The notes under the pieces were generated by a model. It saw only the letters and a program-made list of their open reading frames with translations. It had not been told where the DNA came from and did not search any database. DNA of 64,000 bases from an uncultured Lachnospiraceae bacterium (GTDB taxonomy: Bacteria; Bacillota; Clostridia; Lachnospirales; Lachnospiraceae): assembly GCA_910578645.1 (NCBI GenBank), contig CAJTQI010000008.1, forward strand, positions 1 through 64,000, written 5' to 3'. The first letter of the stretch is position 1. Every line of letters begins with the position of its first letter. A program made the position numbers and the translations under genes. This document shows, one piece after another, positions 7,403 to 17,192 of the stretch.

Positions 7403-8509
7403 ATGAGCAAAGAGAATCCGGAATTATTGCGGATAGCGGAAAAATTTGAGATTATGGGGGAGTTGGAAAACGTTGAACCCCACGGAAACGGTCATATCAA
7501 CGATACATTTCTCCTGACATGTCGGCTGCAATCAGATGAGACGTGTAAGTATATACTGCAGAGGATGAACCATGAGGTGTTTAAGGACCCCAAAGGGCTG
7601 ATGGAGAATGTTACGGGGGTGACGACATTCCTCAGGAAGAAGATAGAGGAGCATGGGGGAGACCCGGAAAGGGAAACATTGAATGTCGTTCCGGTCCGGG
7701 GCGGAGGCTCCTACCTGGAAGTGGATGGCGGTTTCTGGAGAATCTACAAGTTTGTGGAAGGAGCAGACAGCTTCGACCTGGTGGAACGTCCGGAAGATTT
7801 TTATGAGAGCGCTGTGGCCTTTGGACATTTCCAGAAGCTTCTGGCCGACTATCCGGCAGAGACCTTGCATGAGACAATTCCTAACTTCCATAATACGGTA
7901 GACCGTCTGGAGAAATTTAAAAAAGCGGTGAAGGAAGATTCCATGAAGCGCGCAGCGCAGGTGGAAGAAGAGATTCGGTTTGTACTTGACAGAGAAGGTG
8001 ACTGCCATGTATTATGCGACTTGCTTGCATCCGGTGAGATTCCGCTGAGAGTTACACACAATGATACAAAACTCAATAACATTATGCTTGACCATGTAAC
8101 CAGGAAAGGCATATGTGTGATTGACCTGGATACGGTTATGTCCGGTTCGGCATTATATGATTATGGAGACTCCATCCGGTTTGGGGCAAACACAGGGGCG
8201 GAAGATGAGAAGGACTTGTCGAAGATTTCCTGTGACTTGGAATTGTTTGCCTTATATACGAAGGGCTTTATCGAAGGATGTGGGGGTTCGTTGACTGAGA
8301 AGGAGATTCGCCTGCTTCCTATGGGTGCAAAGCTGATGACACTGGAATGTGGGATGCGTTTTTTGACGGATTACCTGGAGGGGGACCATTACTTCAAGAT
8401 TCATCGGCCGGAACATAATCTGGACCGTTGCCGGACACAGTTTTGTATGGTAAAAGATATGGAAGATAAATGGAAGCGCATGCAGGAGATAACGGAAAGT
8501 TACTTATAA
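7403..8509 (+). CDS. nahK: N-acetylhexosamine 1-kinase-like phosphotransferase
   Basis: 368 residues, same length and overall sequence as Bifidobacterium longum NahK, the kinase of the lacto-N-biose/galacto-N-biose pathway. Shared stretches include GHINDTFL near the N-terminus, RIYKFVEG, the catalytic loop RVTHNDTKLNNIM, the metal-binding VIDLDTVM, GDSIRFGA and LECGMRFLTDYLEGD. Expected reaction: GlcNAc or GalNAc + ATP to the sugar 1-phosphate. AGGAGGTGCCTGT precedes the ATG. It ends the importer operon and is followed by a strong terminator. The usual partner phosphorylase (GH112) is not in this window. Family identification is firm; exact substrate preference is inferred. Confidence 0.85.
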   Translation: MSKENPELLRIAEKFEIMGELENVEPHGNGHINDTFLLTCRLQSDETCKYILQRMNHEVFKDPKGLMENVTGVTTFLRKKIEEHGGDPERETLNVVPVRGGGSYLEVDGGFWRIYKFVEGADSFDLVERPEDFYESAVAFGHFQKLLADYPAETLHETIPNFHNTVDRLEKFKKAVKEDSMKRAAQVEEEIRFVLDREGDCHVLCDLLASGEIPLRVTHNDTKLNNIMLDHVTRKGICVIDLDTVMSGSALYDYGDSIRFGANTGAEDEKDLSKISCDLELFALYTKGFIEGCGGSLTEKEIRLLPMGAKLMTLECGMRFLTDYLEGDHYFKIHRPEHNLDRCRTQFCMVKDMEDKWKRMQEITESYL

Positions 8510-8526
8510 AATTGATACAATATACG

Positions 8527-8575
8527 AAGCTGTTGCAAAGGCGGATGACAAATCCGCCGGAGCGACGGCTTTTTT
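8527..8575 (+). terminator. Rho-independent terminator of hexosamine operon
   Basis: An outer stem (AAGCTGTTGC 8527-8536 with GCGACGGCTT) encloses a perfect inner hairpin GGCGGAT (8540-8546)/ATCCGCC (8552-8558) and runs into six T residues. Ends the 4065-8509 operon. Confidence 0.8.
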
Positions 8576-8585
8576 GGTTATTTAT

Positions 8586-8643
8586 GGTAAGTCTTACCTA
8601 TATGGAATTAACGCTTTGAAATATGAGGGGAAAATGTTAGAAT
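8586..8643 (+). promoter_or_regulatory. Palindrome and promoter before sensor kinase gene
   Basis: A perfect 13-bp palindrome GGTAAGTCTTACC (8586-8598) lies 17 bases before a likely promoter: TTGAAA (8616-8621), 16-base spacer, TAGAAT (8638-8643). The palindrome is placed where an upstream regulator could bind. Confidence 0.5.
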
Positions 8644-8688
8644 AATGTTGTAAAAAGACCTTGGAGTTTGTGAATCAGAGGTGGTTTA

Positions 8689-10512
8689 GTGAAGAAAGCC
8701 TGGTTGGTGAAGGAGTATTTTTCTACTCATTTTTCGGCAGTTTTTGCATTCTATATTTCAGTGGCAGTGTTTGTCATGGCGCATATTTTCATGAGATACC
8801 TGAAGAATGAGTATCTGTTCTATCTGCGGGAGAAAAGCTATGAAACGGAAGACGCCGTCATGGATTCCATGAAGAGAAGTCTTGACAGTACGCTCTGTGA
8901 ATTGATTACGACAGGCAGTGAGGTCGTGACGGACAAGAACCTTTTGGATTTGACGATGGAAGTCGAGCAGGCGGTGAAAGAAGAGAAGGATGCAAGCAAG
9001 AGTTATTTGAATCTACATAATGCGTTGGTTGGCTATAATCATTTACGTTTTGTCTCCGCAATGGCAATTGTTGGGAAAGATGGGCTGATTTTCCAGTATG
9101 ACCGTTATAAAAATTTCAATTCGACTATATGGGGAGATGAAAACCAGGCATACGTAGAAGAGATGGCCAGGGAACTTTTTGAAAGTATCGCGGCGGAGAA
9201 CTTACCGAGATATATGGCCCATCTATATCCCTATGCATACCCTGACTCCAAGAGGAAAGTATTTCATGTATCATATCCCCTTACGGGCGGTGTAACCGGT
9301 ATCCGGAACATAGAATATGTGATGGTTATTTCATATAGTATGAGTGTTTTCAATGAATTTCTGGAGACGGTGGAAGTGCCGAAGGTTAAGTATATAAAGG
9401 GATTTATCACAGATGAAAATGATGACATCCTTTACTATAATGATGAGGCGCACTGGAGCGGACAGCTTGTTCTCCCTGAAGAAGATGATGACACGACTCT
9501 CATTTCTAAACCGTTAAATTATTTTGGCTGGACGGCCAATGTGATTATGGATGAAGCGGAGATGAAAGCACATGTAGACAAGATTTATGAAAAGGGAACG
9601 GCTTTGTATCTGATAGTTCTTGTCATGTATATTATTATTGTCATCTTCGCCATGGAGCATCTTTTAAAACCGATTCGTTCTATTTCGGAATCTTTGAAGG
9701 AAGCGGAACAAGGGAATTATAATTCTAAAATCCGTATAGAAGGAAAAAATGAGATATGGCAGCTTGCAGAGGAATATAACCGGATGGCGGATGCCATTGA
9801 AGAAAAAAACCATGAAATCAGGCGCAAGAATGAGGAAAGGCTGGAATCTCTCAAACAGAAATACCTGGCAGAAAAGGAGGCTCTGGAATCCCAAATAAAT
9901 GCACATTTTATTTGCAATACACTGGGATGTATCAATTATGAAGCGATAGAGGCGGGAAATTTGCAGGTTTCCGTATTGATTAAAAAATTGTCTAATATAC
10001 TGCGCTACACGTTTGACCAACATTGCCAGACTGTCTATATGTTCCAGGAAATTGCATGGGTTGACCAGTATTTGTATCTACAGAAAAACAGGTATGAGAC
10101 AGTGTTTGACTATGAAATACTTTTTCCCGATGCATATCATTACTGGCCATGCTGCAAACTGATATTTCAGCCTTTTGTTGAAAACTCGATTTTACACGGT
10201 TTTGCAGGAATGGAGTCGGAGGGCTTTATTCGCATTACAGGGGAAGGCTTCGGGGATTGGCTTAAGATAGTGATTGAGGATAATGGATGCGGGATGGAAG
10301 AGGAGAAGGCGGCGGACATAACGGAAATACTCCGCCGGAGGGGACATAAGACTCTCGCAAGCCAAAAGAAGGTTGGCATAGGCATCCGCAATGTTGTCAC
10401 AAGAATGTATATGTTTTACGGAGAAGATTTGGATATCACAATGGAGACGGCGGTTAAGGGAGGCACTGCTTTTACATTTCAGATTCCCCTGCCGAAACAT
10501 GAGGGGAGGTAA
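8689..10512 (+). CDS. YesM-type sensor histidine kinase
   Basis: 607 residues from GTG 8689 (AGAGGTGG upstream). A first membrane segment (about 15-38), a large extracellular sensing region (about 40-300), a second membrane segment (about 305-325), a HAMP domain, then a His_kinase domain with the phosphorylated His at about 406 in QINAHFICNTL; the usual form is QINPHFLYNTL, so P, L and Y are replaced. The ATPase domain has the N-box FQPFVENSILHGF and the G-box IEDNGCGM. Signals to the response regulator six bases downstream, controlling the mannoside importer and enzymes. Ligand unknown. Confidence 0.9.
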   Translation: MKKAWLVKEYFSTHFSAVFAFYISVAVFVMAHIFMRYLKNEYLFYLREKSYETEDAVMDSMKRSLDSTLCELITTGSEVVTDKNLLDLTMEVEQAVKEEKDASKSYLNLHNALVGYNHLRFVSAMAIVGKDGLIFQYDRYKNFNSTIWGDENQAYVEEMARELFESIAAENLPRYMAHLYPYAYPDSKRKVFHVSYPLTGGVTGIRNIEYVMVISYSMSVFNEFLETVEVPKVKYIKGFITDENDDILYYNDEAHWSGQLVLPEEDDDTTLISKPLNYFGWTANVIMDEAEMKAHVDKIYEKGTALYLIVLVMYIIIVIFAMEHLLKPIRSISESLKEAEQGNYNSKIRIEGKNEIWQLAEEYNRMADAIEEKNHEIRRKNEERLESLKQKYLAEKEALESQINAHFICNTLGCINYEAIEAGNLQVSVLIKKLSNILRYTFDQHCQTVYMFQEIAWVDQYLYLQKNRYETVFDYEILFPDAYHYWPCCKLIFQPFVENSILHGFAGMESEGFIRITGEGFGDWLKIVIEDNGCGMEEEKAADITEILRRRGHKTLASQKKVGIGIRNVVTRMYMFYGEDLDITMETAVKGGTAFTFQIPLPKHEGR

Positions 10513-10518
10513 GCGCAT

Positions 10519-11262
10519 ATGAGAATCATGATTGTGGAAGATGAAAAGAGGTCTTCAAGGGGTCTTAAGAATCTTCTTTTGGCCGTTTCCGATGAATGTG
10601 AAATCGTGGCGGAAGTCTCCGACGGACAAAGAGCGTTTGAGTTGATTGTTTGTCTGCAACCGGATGTTGTCTTTACTGATATCAAGATGCCTTATATGGA
10701 CGGCATATCTTTGATTAAGGCAATCCAGACGCGGGGAGGGACGAAGGCCAAGTTCGTCATTATCAGCGCTTATGAAGAATTTGAGCTGGCAAGGCAGGCG
10801 ATTTCCTTGGGGGTTGTGGATTATCTGGTGAAACCCTTGACTTTAGAAGATGTGGAGAAGGTATGGAGGCGGTTACAGGAGGAGTCTCTTGGAGTCTGTG
10901 AAGAATGCGGACAAGAGGATTTAAAGAACAAGTATCCCGGTATTCATCCGTTGATGTTAAAGGCGCTTGACATTATCCAGTGCAGTTATGCCACAAAACT
11001 CTCTCAGAAAGATTTAGCCCAGAGTCTGGGAATTAGTGCAGAGTACTTTTCTTTTTTATTCAGCCGCGATATTGGGGAAAATTATGCGAAATTCCTGAGG
11101 CGTTACAGGATTGAGAAAGCGAAATTTTTGCTTTCGATGGATACCATTCCAAAAGAACAGATTCCATACAGCGTAGGATTTTCGGACCCCAAGTATTTTT
11201 ACAGGTGTTTTAAGGAAGAGACAGGTGTTAATATGACAGAGTATAAGAAGACGAGACGCTGA
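10519..11262 (+). CDS. YesN-type response regulator with AraC DNA-binding domain
   Basis: 247 residues. Receiver domain with acidic pair (IVEDEKRSSRG), phosphoacceptor Asp54 in VVFTDIKMPYMDG and switch Lys in VDYLVKPL. A short linker leads to an AraC-type DNA-binding domain (LAQSLGISAEYFSFLF, then IPYSVGFSDPKYFYRCFKEETG). It is shorter than most YesN proteins, which often exceed 350 residues, because the linker is short. ATG 10519 follows GGGGAGGTAAGCGCAT. Partner of the 8689 kinase; the importer operon starting at 11422 is the obvious target. Confidence 0.9.
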   Translation: MRIMIVEDEKRSSRGLKNLLLAVSDECEIVAEVSDGQRAFELIVCLQPDVVFTDIKMPYMDGISLIKAIQTRGGTKAKFVIISAYEEFELARQAISLGVVDYLVKPLTLEDVEKVWRRLQEESLGVCEECGQEDLKNKYPGIHPLMLKALDIIQCSYATKLSQKDLAQSLGISAEYFSFLFSRDIGENYAKFLRRYRIEKAKFLLSMDTIPKEQIPYSVGFSDPKYFYRCFKEETGVNMTEYKKTRR

Positions 11263-11277
11263 GGCTTTCGTCTTCTT
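11245..11277 (+). terminator. Hairpin overlapping the response-regulator stop codon
   Basis: AAGAAGACGA (11245-11254) pairs with TCGTCTTCTT (11268-11277); the stop codon lies in the loop. Only a short pyrimidine run follows, so termination is probably partial. Confidence 0.6.
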
Positions 11278-11354
11278 GTTAATATGCACAGAAAAGCACT
11301 GCGATAATTGCATATATTTGATAAAATGACCGCAGAATAAAAAAAGCGATGGAC

Positions 11355-11382
11355 ATGACAAAGTAAATTATGCTATTATAAT
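11355..11382 (+). promoter_or_regulatory. Probable promoter of mannoside operon
   Basis: ATGACA (11355-11360), 16-base spacer, TATAAT (11377-11382), 40 bases before the binding-protein start. ATGACA is repeated in inverse as TGTCAT directly after the -10 box, a possible operator for the response regulator. Confidence 0.5.
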
Positions 11383-11421
11383 GTCATAACAATATAATAA
11401 TATAACGAAGGAGGAATTATT

Positions 11422-12783
11422 ATGAGTATGAAGAGAGTTACGGCTCTGTTGCTTTCCGTGGTAGTTGCGGCCGGCGCGTTGGCAGGATGCGGAAACAGTG
11501 GCAGTGCGGGAAACGGTGATGCGCAGACAGAAAATACGGAAAATAATGCACAGGATGCAGAGGCACAAGACGGCGGCTCCCAAGAGGCGGATGCGGGAAC
11601 TGATGAAGCGGCTCCGAGTGGCGGTACAATTGAATTTTGGAACGATAAGATGGCAAATATCGAGCAGGCGTCCTTGGATGCGGTATTCGGCACAGTACAG
11701 TCCGTATCGGGTTATACGCTTGATATGATTCCTTATCCTGATACTGCATCTTACCAGACGGCTATGCAACAGACCATCCGGGATGAGAAGGCGCCGGGGC
11801 TTTTTACCTGGTGGAGTGGCTCACAGTTACAGACGCTGGTGGAGAACGGATTAGTAGAAGATTTAACGTCTGTGTGGGAAAGCTCGATTTATAGTGCGGG
11901 CGTATCCCAGGGAGTGGCGGACGCATTCACCTTTGACGGCAAAGTTTACGCGGCGCCTTGGAGTGTACTGTATAATGTGGTGCTTTATAACAAGACAGTA
12001 TTTGACCAGTACGGTTTGAAAGAACCTGAGACATTTGATGAATTTTTGCAGGTATGTGAAACTTTGAAATCCAACGGTGTGACACCCATTGCCCTAAAGA
12101 GCGATTCCTGGGCAGGATTTATCTGGTTCCAGGCATTGTTAGCGGCTAAGGATGTGGAACTGTATAAGGGAATTTGCGACGGAAGCATTAAGTATACGGA
12201 CCCACGGGTTGTGGAAGTGATGGAAGTTTGGAAAGAGATGCTTGATAAAGATTACTTCTCGGTTCCGATAGACTGGTCTGACGTAAGGCCTAGCTTTGCA
12301 AAAGGGGAAGTAGCCATGATGTTGGAGCCTCACGTGGAATTTACCGGAATGAAGAAAGACTTCGACATGGTAGAAGGTGAGAGCATTGACGCTTTTGTAG
12401 TACCTGCTATGGATGGCGGGAAGAAAACAATTTTCTTTGAGGCGGCTCCGTTATGTGTCTCCACTTCCAGTGCACAGAAAGAGGATGCCATGAAGGTTCT
12501 CGAATCCTGGTATTCGGAAGATATACAGAATATGTTCCATGAGGAATTTGGTTATACCAACACAAGCAAAATCAACGTGGATACGCCTGTTGTACAGGAA
12601 ATTCTCGATGCAACGGCGGATGCGGACAATTACCAGTTGGTGCTGCGGTTCTATGAAAGCACACCCGATAAGCTGAGGGATTTTGTGTTGGATGAATTGA
12701 TGAGATTCCAGCTCAAGAATGCGAGTGTTGAGGACATGCTGAATACAATCCAGGCAGAGGCGGATACCGTGTTTGGAAACTAA
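11422..12783 (+). CDS. Sugar ABC transporter substrate-binding lipoprotein
   Basis: 453 residues. Signal peptide with lipobox (GALAGC), then an acidic Gln/Asn/Asp-rich linker (about 25-60), then an extracellular solute-binding protein family 1 fold (GTIEFWNDKMANIEQASLD, YNKTVFDQYGLKEPETFDEF, KGEVAMMLEPHVEFTG). AAGGAGGAATTATT precedes ATG 11422. Heads a set with two permeases, an alpha-mannosidase and mannose-6-phosphate isomerase, so the ligand is probably a mannose-containing oligosaccharide, such as an N-glycan fragment; that is inference from context. Confidence 0.87.
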   Translation: MSMKRVTALLLSVVVAAGALAGCGNSGSAGNGDAQTENTENNAQDAEAQDGGSQEADAGTDEAAPSGGTIEFWNDKMANIEQASLDAVFGTVQSVSGYTLDMIPYPDTASYQTAMQQTIRDEKAPGLFTWWSGSQLQTLVENGLVEDLTSVWESSIYSAGVSQGVADAFTFDGKVYAAPWSVLYNVVLYNKTVFDQYGLKEPETFDEFLQVCETLKSNGVTPIALKSDSWAGFIWFQALLAAKDVELYKGICDGSIKYTDPRVVEVMEVWKEMLDKDYFSVPIDWSDVRPSFAKGEVAMMLEPHVEFTGMKKDFDMVEGESIDAFVVPAMDGGKKTIFFEAAPLCVSTSSAQKEDAMKVLESWYSEDIQNMFHEEFGYTNTSKINVDTPVVQEILDATADADNYQLVLRFYESTPDKLRDFVLDELMRFQLKNASVEDMLNTIQAEADTVFGN

Positions 12784-12796
12784 GGTAAGTAAAGTG

Positions 12797-12827
12797 GCGG
12801 CAGTCTGTGCAAGAGCCGGGCTGCCGC
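12797..12827 (+). terminator. Intercistronic stem-loop after binding-protein gene
   Basis: GCGGCAG (12797-12803) pairs perfectly with CTGCCGC (12821-12827). No T-run. Same position and likely purpose as the stem-loops at 5476 and 22509. Confidence 0.65.
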
Positions 12828-12851
12828 AAAATGAGGAGGTATGTCTGGGGG

Positions 12852-13718
12852 ATGTTTAAATCTTTTTCTTTCAAAAAATATAAAGATTATTTATATATAG
12901 CGCCTGCAGTTATATTTATTACGGTTTTTTTTATCAGTTCCATTATCTATGCGTTCAGACTTAGTTTTTTTGAGTGGGACGGTTTTTCCGATATGAAATT
13001 TGTAGGGTTAGATAATTATATAAAACTGTTCCGGGACAAGAATTTTTTGACATCGGTTATGAATACCGTTATATGGGTTGCAAGTTCCCTTGTATTATCA
13101 CTTGCGATGCCTTTGTTGTTTGCCATTTTGATTATTAAAAGTTCCTGGTCCGGGGGCTTTAAAAATATTTTCTATTTCCCTTCGGCATTGTCCGGCACCG
13201 TAGGCGGTCTGCTTATGACTTCTATTCTGTCTATCTACGGACTTCCAAAGATTATGGGAATATTGGGATTTCCGGAACTGGTGCGGGACTGGCTCTCTAT
13301 TCCGTACGCAAATACATTTGTTATGATTGTATCGGGTATTTGGCAAGGATTAGGACTCAATATGCTTTTGTTTATTTCGGGACTGAAAAGCCTTGATTCA
13401 TCGCCTATAGAGGCAGCCCGGATTGAAGGGGCCAACACACTGCAAATGTATACCAAAGTAGTGTTTCCATTGATGAAAAATACGATTGTGGTGGTTCTTT
13501 TGATGTCTCTGGTAAACAGCTTTAAGACCTTCGACAATATCTGGATTATGACAAAGGGAGGTCCCTACAGGACGTCGGAGACATTGGCGCTTACGATGTA
13601 TCAGGAGTCTTTTATACGCAATGATTTCGGACGCGGTGCGGCTGTCGCCATTGTGCTCACCGTAGTTGTCGTATTTGTCTCTTATTTTAATATCAGAAAC
13701 TCTTTTAAGGAAGAATAG
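12852..13718 (+). CDS. Sugar ABC transporter permease (MalF-type)
   Basis: About 289 residues from ATG 12852 (MFKSFSFKKYK), preceded at 12 bases by AGGAGG; an in-frame ATG at 12831 and a GTG at 12807 are weaker. Six predicted membrane segments and the EAA loop SPIEAARIEGANTLQMYTKVVFPLM. Second gene of the mannoside importer, after a stem-loop that follows the binding-protein gene. Confidence 0.85.
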   Translation: MFKSFSFKKYKDYLYIAPAVIFITVFFISSIIYAFRLSFFEWDGFSDMKFVGLDNYIKLFRDKNFLTSVMNTVIWVASSLVLSLAMPLLFAILIIKSSWSGGFKNIFYFPSALSGTVGGLLMTSILSIYGLPKIMGILGFPELVRDWLSIPYANTFVMIVSGIWQGLGLNMLLFISGLKSLDSSPIEAARIEGANTLQMYTKVVFPLMKNTIVVVLLMSLVNSFKTFDNIWIMTKGGPYRTSETLALTMYQESFIRNDFGRGAAVAIVLTVVVVFVSYFNIRNSFKEE

Positions 13719-13783
13719 GGGCGGGTTGAAAAATCTATATACGAAAGACTGTTTCACTGTCTTTACAAGAATGGGGGATGAAT

Positions 13784-14605
13784 ATGGACAGAACAAGTAA
13801 AAAGAACAGAACGATAATTAACTGTGTGTTGGGGGTGCTTGCAGTCGTATGGTTTCTTCCTGTTGTTTTTGCAGTACTCAATATGTTTAAAGGACAGGTG
13901 GAGTACAATATGGGGAGTTTCTGGGCGCTTCCCGAGGGAAATGAGTTTATGGCGAATGTAAACTATATTAAGGACAACGCGAAGATTTTCCAAGGCATGT
14001 TAAGCAGCCTGCTTTATGCAACCTGCGGCGCTGTATTTGCTGTCATTCTGGGAACTATGGCGGCTTATGCCATTGCCCATCTTAAAATTAGGCATAGGAT
14101 GTTTTGGTTTATGGTGATTTACAGCGGCACCATTTTTCCTTTCCAGATTTATCTGATTCCCATTTTTTCGGGATATGCCAAAGTAGGGCTGTATGATACA
14201 AGGCTGGGAATGATTCTGTTTTATACGGCAATCTGTATTCCTTTTGTTATGTTCGTACTGCGCAACTTTTTCACAGGCATTTCCAAGGAAATCTGTGAGT
14301 CCGCAAAACTGGATGGAGCCAGTGATTTTCAGGTTTTGGTCAGGATTTTCGTTCCCATGGCAAGAGCGCCCATATCGGTGGTGCTTCTGTCACAGTTTAC
14401 TTTCTGCTGGAATGACTTGATGTTTGGCCTTACCTTTACGAAGTCAAAAGAAATTAAGCCTGTCATGGCGTCCTTATCCTTGATGAATACGGGACATGCG
14501 CCTGCTATGCTGACGGCTTGTCTTGCGGCTTCCCTGCCCACGATATTGTTCTTTATTTTCTTAAATAAAAACTTTGAAGCGGGTTTTGCATATACAGGGA
14601 AATAA
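13784..14605 (+). CDS. Sugar ABC transporter permease (MalG-type)
   Basis: About 273 residues. Six predicted membrane segments; EAA loop ICESAKLDGASDFQVLVRIFVPM. Two adjacent ATG codons (13778 and 13784) are possible; 13784 has better spacing from GGGGG. Partners the 12852 permease. Followed by the GH38 gene after 27 bases, with no terminator, so uptake and hydrolysis are likely cotranscribed. Confidence 0.85.
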   Translation: MDRTSKKNRTIINCVLGVLAVVWFLPVVFAVLNMFKGQVEYNMGSFWALPEGNEFMANVNYIKDNAKIFQGMLSSLLYATCGAVFAVILGTMAAYAIAHLKIRHRMFWFMVIYSGTIFPFQIYLIPIFSGYAKVGLYDTRLGMILFYTAICIPFVMFVLRNFFTGISKEICESAKLDGASDFQVLVRIFVPMARAPISVVLLSQFTFCWNDLMFGLTFTKSKEIKPVMASLSLMNTGHAPAMLTACLAASLPTILFFIFLNKNFEAGFAYTGK

Positions 14606-14632
14606 TTGTAAACTACAAGAAAATAATAAATC

Positions 14633-17119
14633 ATGAAAGGTATGAGTGGCGTTATGAACTTACAAAGACAATGGAAAGTTTATCTGATTCATCATTCACA
14701 CACGGATATCGGCTATACGGAAAGACAGGATAAGATTATCAGCTATCACTGTGATTTCATCAAGCAGGCGATTGATATTTTAAATGATATCCATGAGAAC
14801 CATAAGGAAGAGTATAGGGGGTTCGTGTGGCAGTGTGAGAACTACTGGCAGGTTAAGAATTTCTATGCCCATGCGCCCGAAGAATATATTCGGGATTTTG
14901 AGAAATATGTGCACAGCGGCGAGATTGGGGTTTCCGGGAATTATTTAAATATGACGGAACTGATTTCAAAAGAAGTATTAGATACCCGGATTGCACAGGC
15001 GCAGGAATATGGAAAAAGTGTCGGACATCCTGTGATTTCCGGTATGACCGCGGATATTAACGGGTTTGCCTGGGGATATGTAGATTCTCTATACGAGCAT
15101 GGGGTGAAGCATCTGTACTCCTGCCTGCATCCGCATCATGGAATGTTTCCGCTTTACAAGAAAGTTATGCCTTTTTACTGGGAGAGCCCGAAGGGCAATA
15201 AGGTGCTTGTGTGGAACGGGGAGCATTACCATTTTGGGAATGAAATGTTTCTGTCGCCCCACGGGGGAACTTCTTATCTGACCTACGATGAGTTCCACAA
15301 GCCAATCGGGAGCAACAGCATACTGATACATTCCGCCAAGGATACGTACGAGAAGGAAATGGAGATAGCCAGGACGCGGATAGAACGTTATCTGGCGAAT
15401 CTGGAAGAGGAGGGGTATTCTTATGACCTTGTTCCGTTTATGGTATCCGGTGCAATTACGGACAATGCGCCCCCGAATATAGAGATTGCAAGACGGGTAA
15501 ATGAACTAAACGACATCTACCAGGGACGAATACAGTTTAAGATGGTTACTTTGGAACAGTTCTTCCATGAGGTGGAGGAAAACTGTGACAATATAGCCAC
15601 ATACAAAGGGGACTGGAATGACTGGTGGGCTGACGGTGTAGGCTCTACCCCTGCGGCAGTCAAGATATTTTGTGATGCCAGAAGAAAATATAATATCTGC
15701 AGGAAGCTGGACAAGGAGCAAGAGCTTGGGGATGCAAGGCTGATGGAGCAGGCGGCGGAAAACCTTATGCTCTATGCGGAACATACATGGGGATATTCTT
15801 CTTCCGTGTCAGAGCCTTGGGAAACCCTTGTGGGTGACTTGGAGATGAAGAAGACGGCGTATGCCATCAATGCCAATACGGAAGTCTCCAGGAACCTGGA
15901 CGGCATTCTTGCAAAAAAAGGAGAAGTTACCATCGCCCAGGACAGGCCGCATAAGTACAAGATTATGAATCCCCATCCTATAGATTTGAAGACCAAAGCA
16001 TATTTGTATATAGAGTTCTGGGAGTACATGGAAGGGATTAGTTACAGCGAGGATATGCCCATCGAAGTGGTGGAAGTGGCGACAGGCCGGGTACTGCAGT
16101 CCCAGGTTAAGAGAATCGCCAGGGCAACCCAGGTGGAAGTGCTTGTGGAACTGAAAGCGGGAGAAGAGAAAGAAGTCATAATACGTCTTGCCAAGAATCA
16201 GAAGCCTGTAACGGTGAAAAACCACGCCCATATCGGTGCGGAAGGTGTGGAAGACGTGATTCAACCTGAGGGCTACAGGGCGGACAGCGCTTGTGTGGAG
16301 ACGGATTATTATAAAGTGGTTTTTGACCGGAAGAAGGGGATTGCGGAGATTATTGATAAGAAAGACGGAACAAACCTGATTAGGAAGGATGCGGCATATC
16401 CTGCTTTTACAGGAATCTATGAAGTGACGGATATGCATGGGCAGGCGTGCGAGAGCAGAAGAAGAATGGGAAGAAACCGTAAGGATGCGTCTACTATGCG
16501 GTATGCATGTGAACTAAAGGATATCCGTATCGTGGAAGACGGAGCGGTCTATACCGCTGTCCAGTTGGATTACAGACTTTACGGGACAGGATTTTACAGT
16601 GTTTTCTTGAAAGTATATAAAGAAATTCCCAGACTGGAATCAACTGTGCGTATCCACAAGAACAGCGTGTGGGAGCCGGAAAATCTTTACATTTCCCTGC
16701 CCTTTACAGCGGGAGAGGAGGAAGTGAAGTACATCGATAAGACAGGCTGTATTATAAGGCCGGGAATCGACCAGCTTCCGGGCACGAATATGGAGTTCTA
16801 TCTTGTGCAGAATGGTATTGTGATGGAGGGAAGCGAAAAGACTCTGACACTTGCGGTGAAGGACGCACCCCTTGTCACATTTGGGAATTTAGAAGCGCAT
16901 CCGATTCTGCTTTGCGACGGCAAAAACGAGGAGAAGAACCGCGAGGAGGCATACTCCTGGGTAATGAATAATTTCTGGGAGACCAACTTTAAAGTAGATT
17001 TAGGTGGTTTTTATGAGTTTACGTATACACTGTCCACTCATGATAAATGCCCGGCAGAGGCGGCTATGGAAATCTGCGTGGCGGACAATGAGGGAGTGTT
17101 GGGATTTTATTCCAAATAG
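14633..17119 (+). CDS. Glycoside hydrolase family 38 alpha-mannosidase
   Basis: About 828 residues with no signal peptide, so cytoplasmic. The N-terminal catalytic domain opens with the zinc-binding motif HHSHTDIGYTER (His23, Asp25), followed by the probable nucleophile Asp141 in MTADINGFAWG and a third metal-ligand region, AEHTWGYSSS near 383. The C-terminal beta-sandwich half follows, as in GH38. It would remove alpha-linked mannose from imported oligosaccharides. Start uncertain: ATG 14633, 14642 or 14654 (MNLQRQW), the last matching where homology should begin. Sits between the importer and a ROK kinase. Confidence 0.85.
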   Translation: MKGMSGVMNLQRQWKVYLIHHSHTDIGYTERQDKIISYHCDFIKQAIDILNDIHENHKEEYRGFVWQCENYWQVKNFYAHAPEEYIRDFEKYVHSGEIGVSGNYLNMTELISKEVLDTRIAQAQEYGKSVGHPVISGMTADINGFAWGYVDSLYEHGVKHLYSCLHPHHGMFPLYKKVMPFYWESPKGNKVLVWNGEHYHFGNEMFLSPHGGTSYLTYDEFHKPIGSNSILIHSAKDTYEKEMEIARTRIERYLANLEEEGYSYDLVPFMVSGAITDNAPPNIEIARRVNELNDIYQGRIQFKMVTLEQFFHEVEENCDNIATYKGDWNDWWADGVGSTPAAVKIFCDARRKYNICRKLDKEQELGDARLMEQAAENLMLYAEHTWGYSSSVSEPWETLVGDLEMKKTAYAINANTEVSRNLDGILAKKGEVTIAQDRPHKYKIMNPHPIDLKTKAYLYIEFWEYMEGISYSEDMPIEVVEVATGRVLQSQVKRIARATQVEVLVELKAGEEKEVIIRLAKNQKPVTVKNHAHIGAEGVEDVIQPEGYRADSACVETDYYKVVFDRKKGIAEIIDKKDGTNLIRKDAAYPAFTGIYEVTDMHGQACESRRRMGRNRKDASTMRYACELKDIRIVEDGAVYTAVQLDYRLYGTGFYSVFLKVYKEIPRLESTVRIHKNSVWEPENLYISLPFTAGEEEVKYIDKTGCIIRPGIDQLPGTNMEFYLVQNGIVMEGSEKTLTLAVKDAPLVTFGNLEAHPILLCDGKNEEKNREEAYSWVMNNFWETNFKVDLGGFYEFTYTLSTHDKCPAEAAMEICVADNEGVLGFYSK

Positions 17120-17192
17120 TCTTGTCTACAGGGGATATTTTCCCGTAGCGGTATCAACGGATATGGTATAGGTGTTTTATAGGGAGGTCGCG

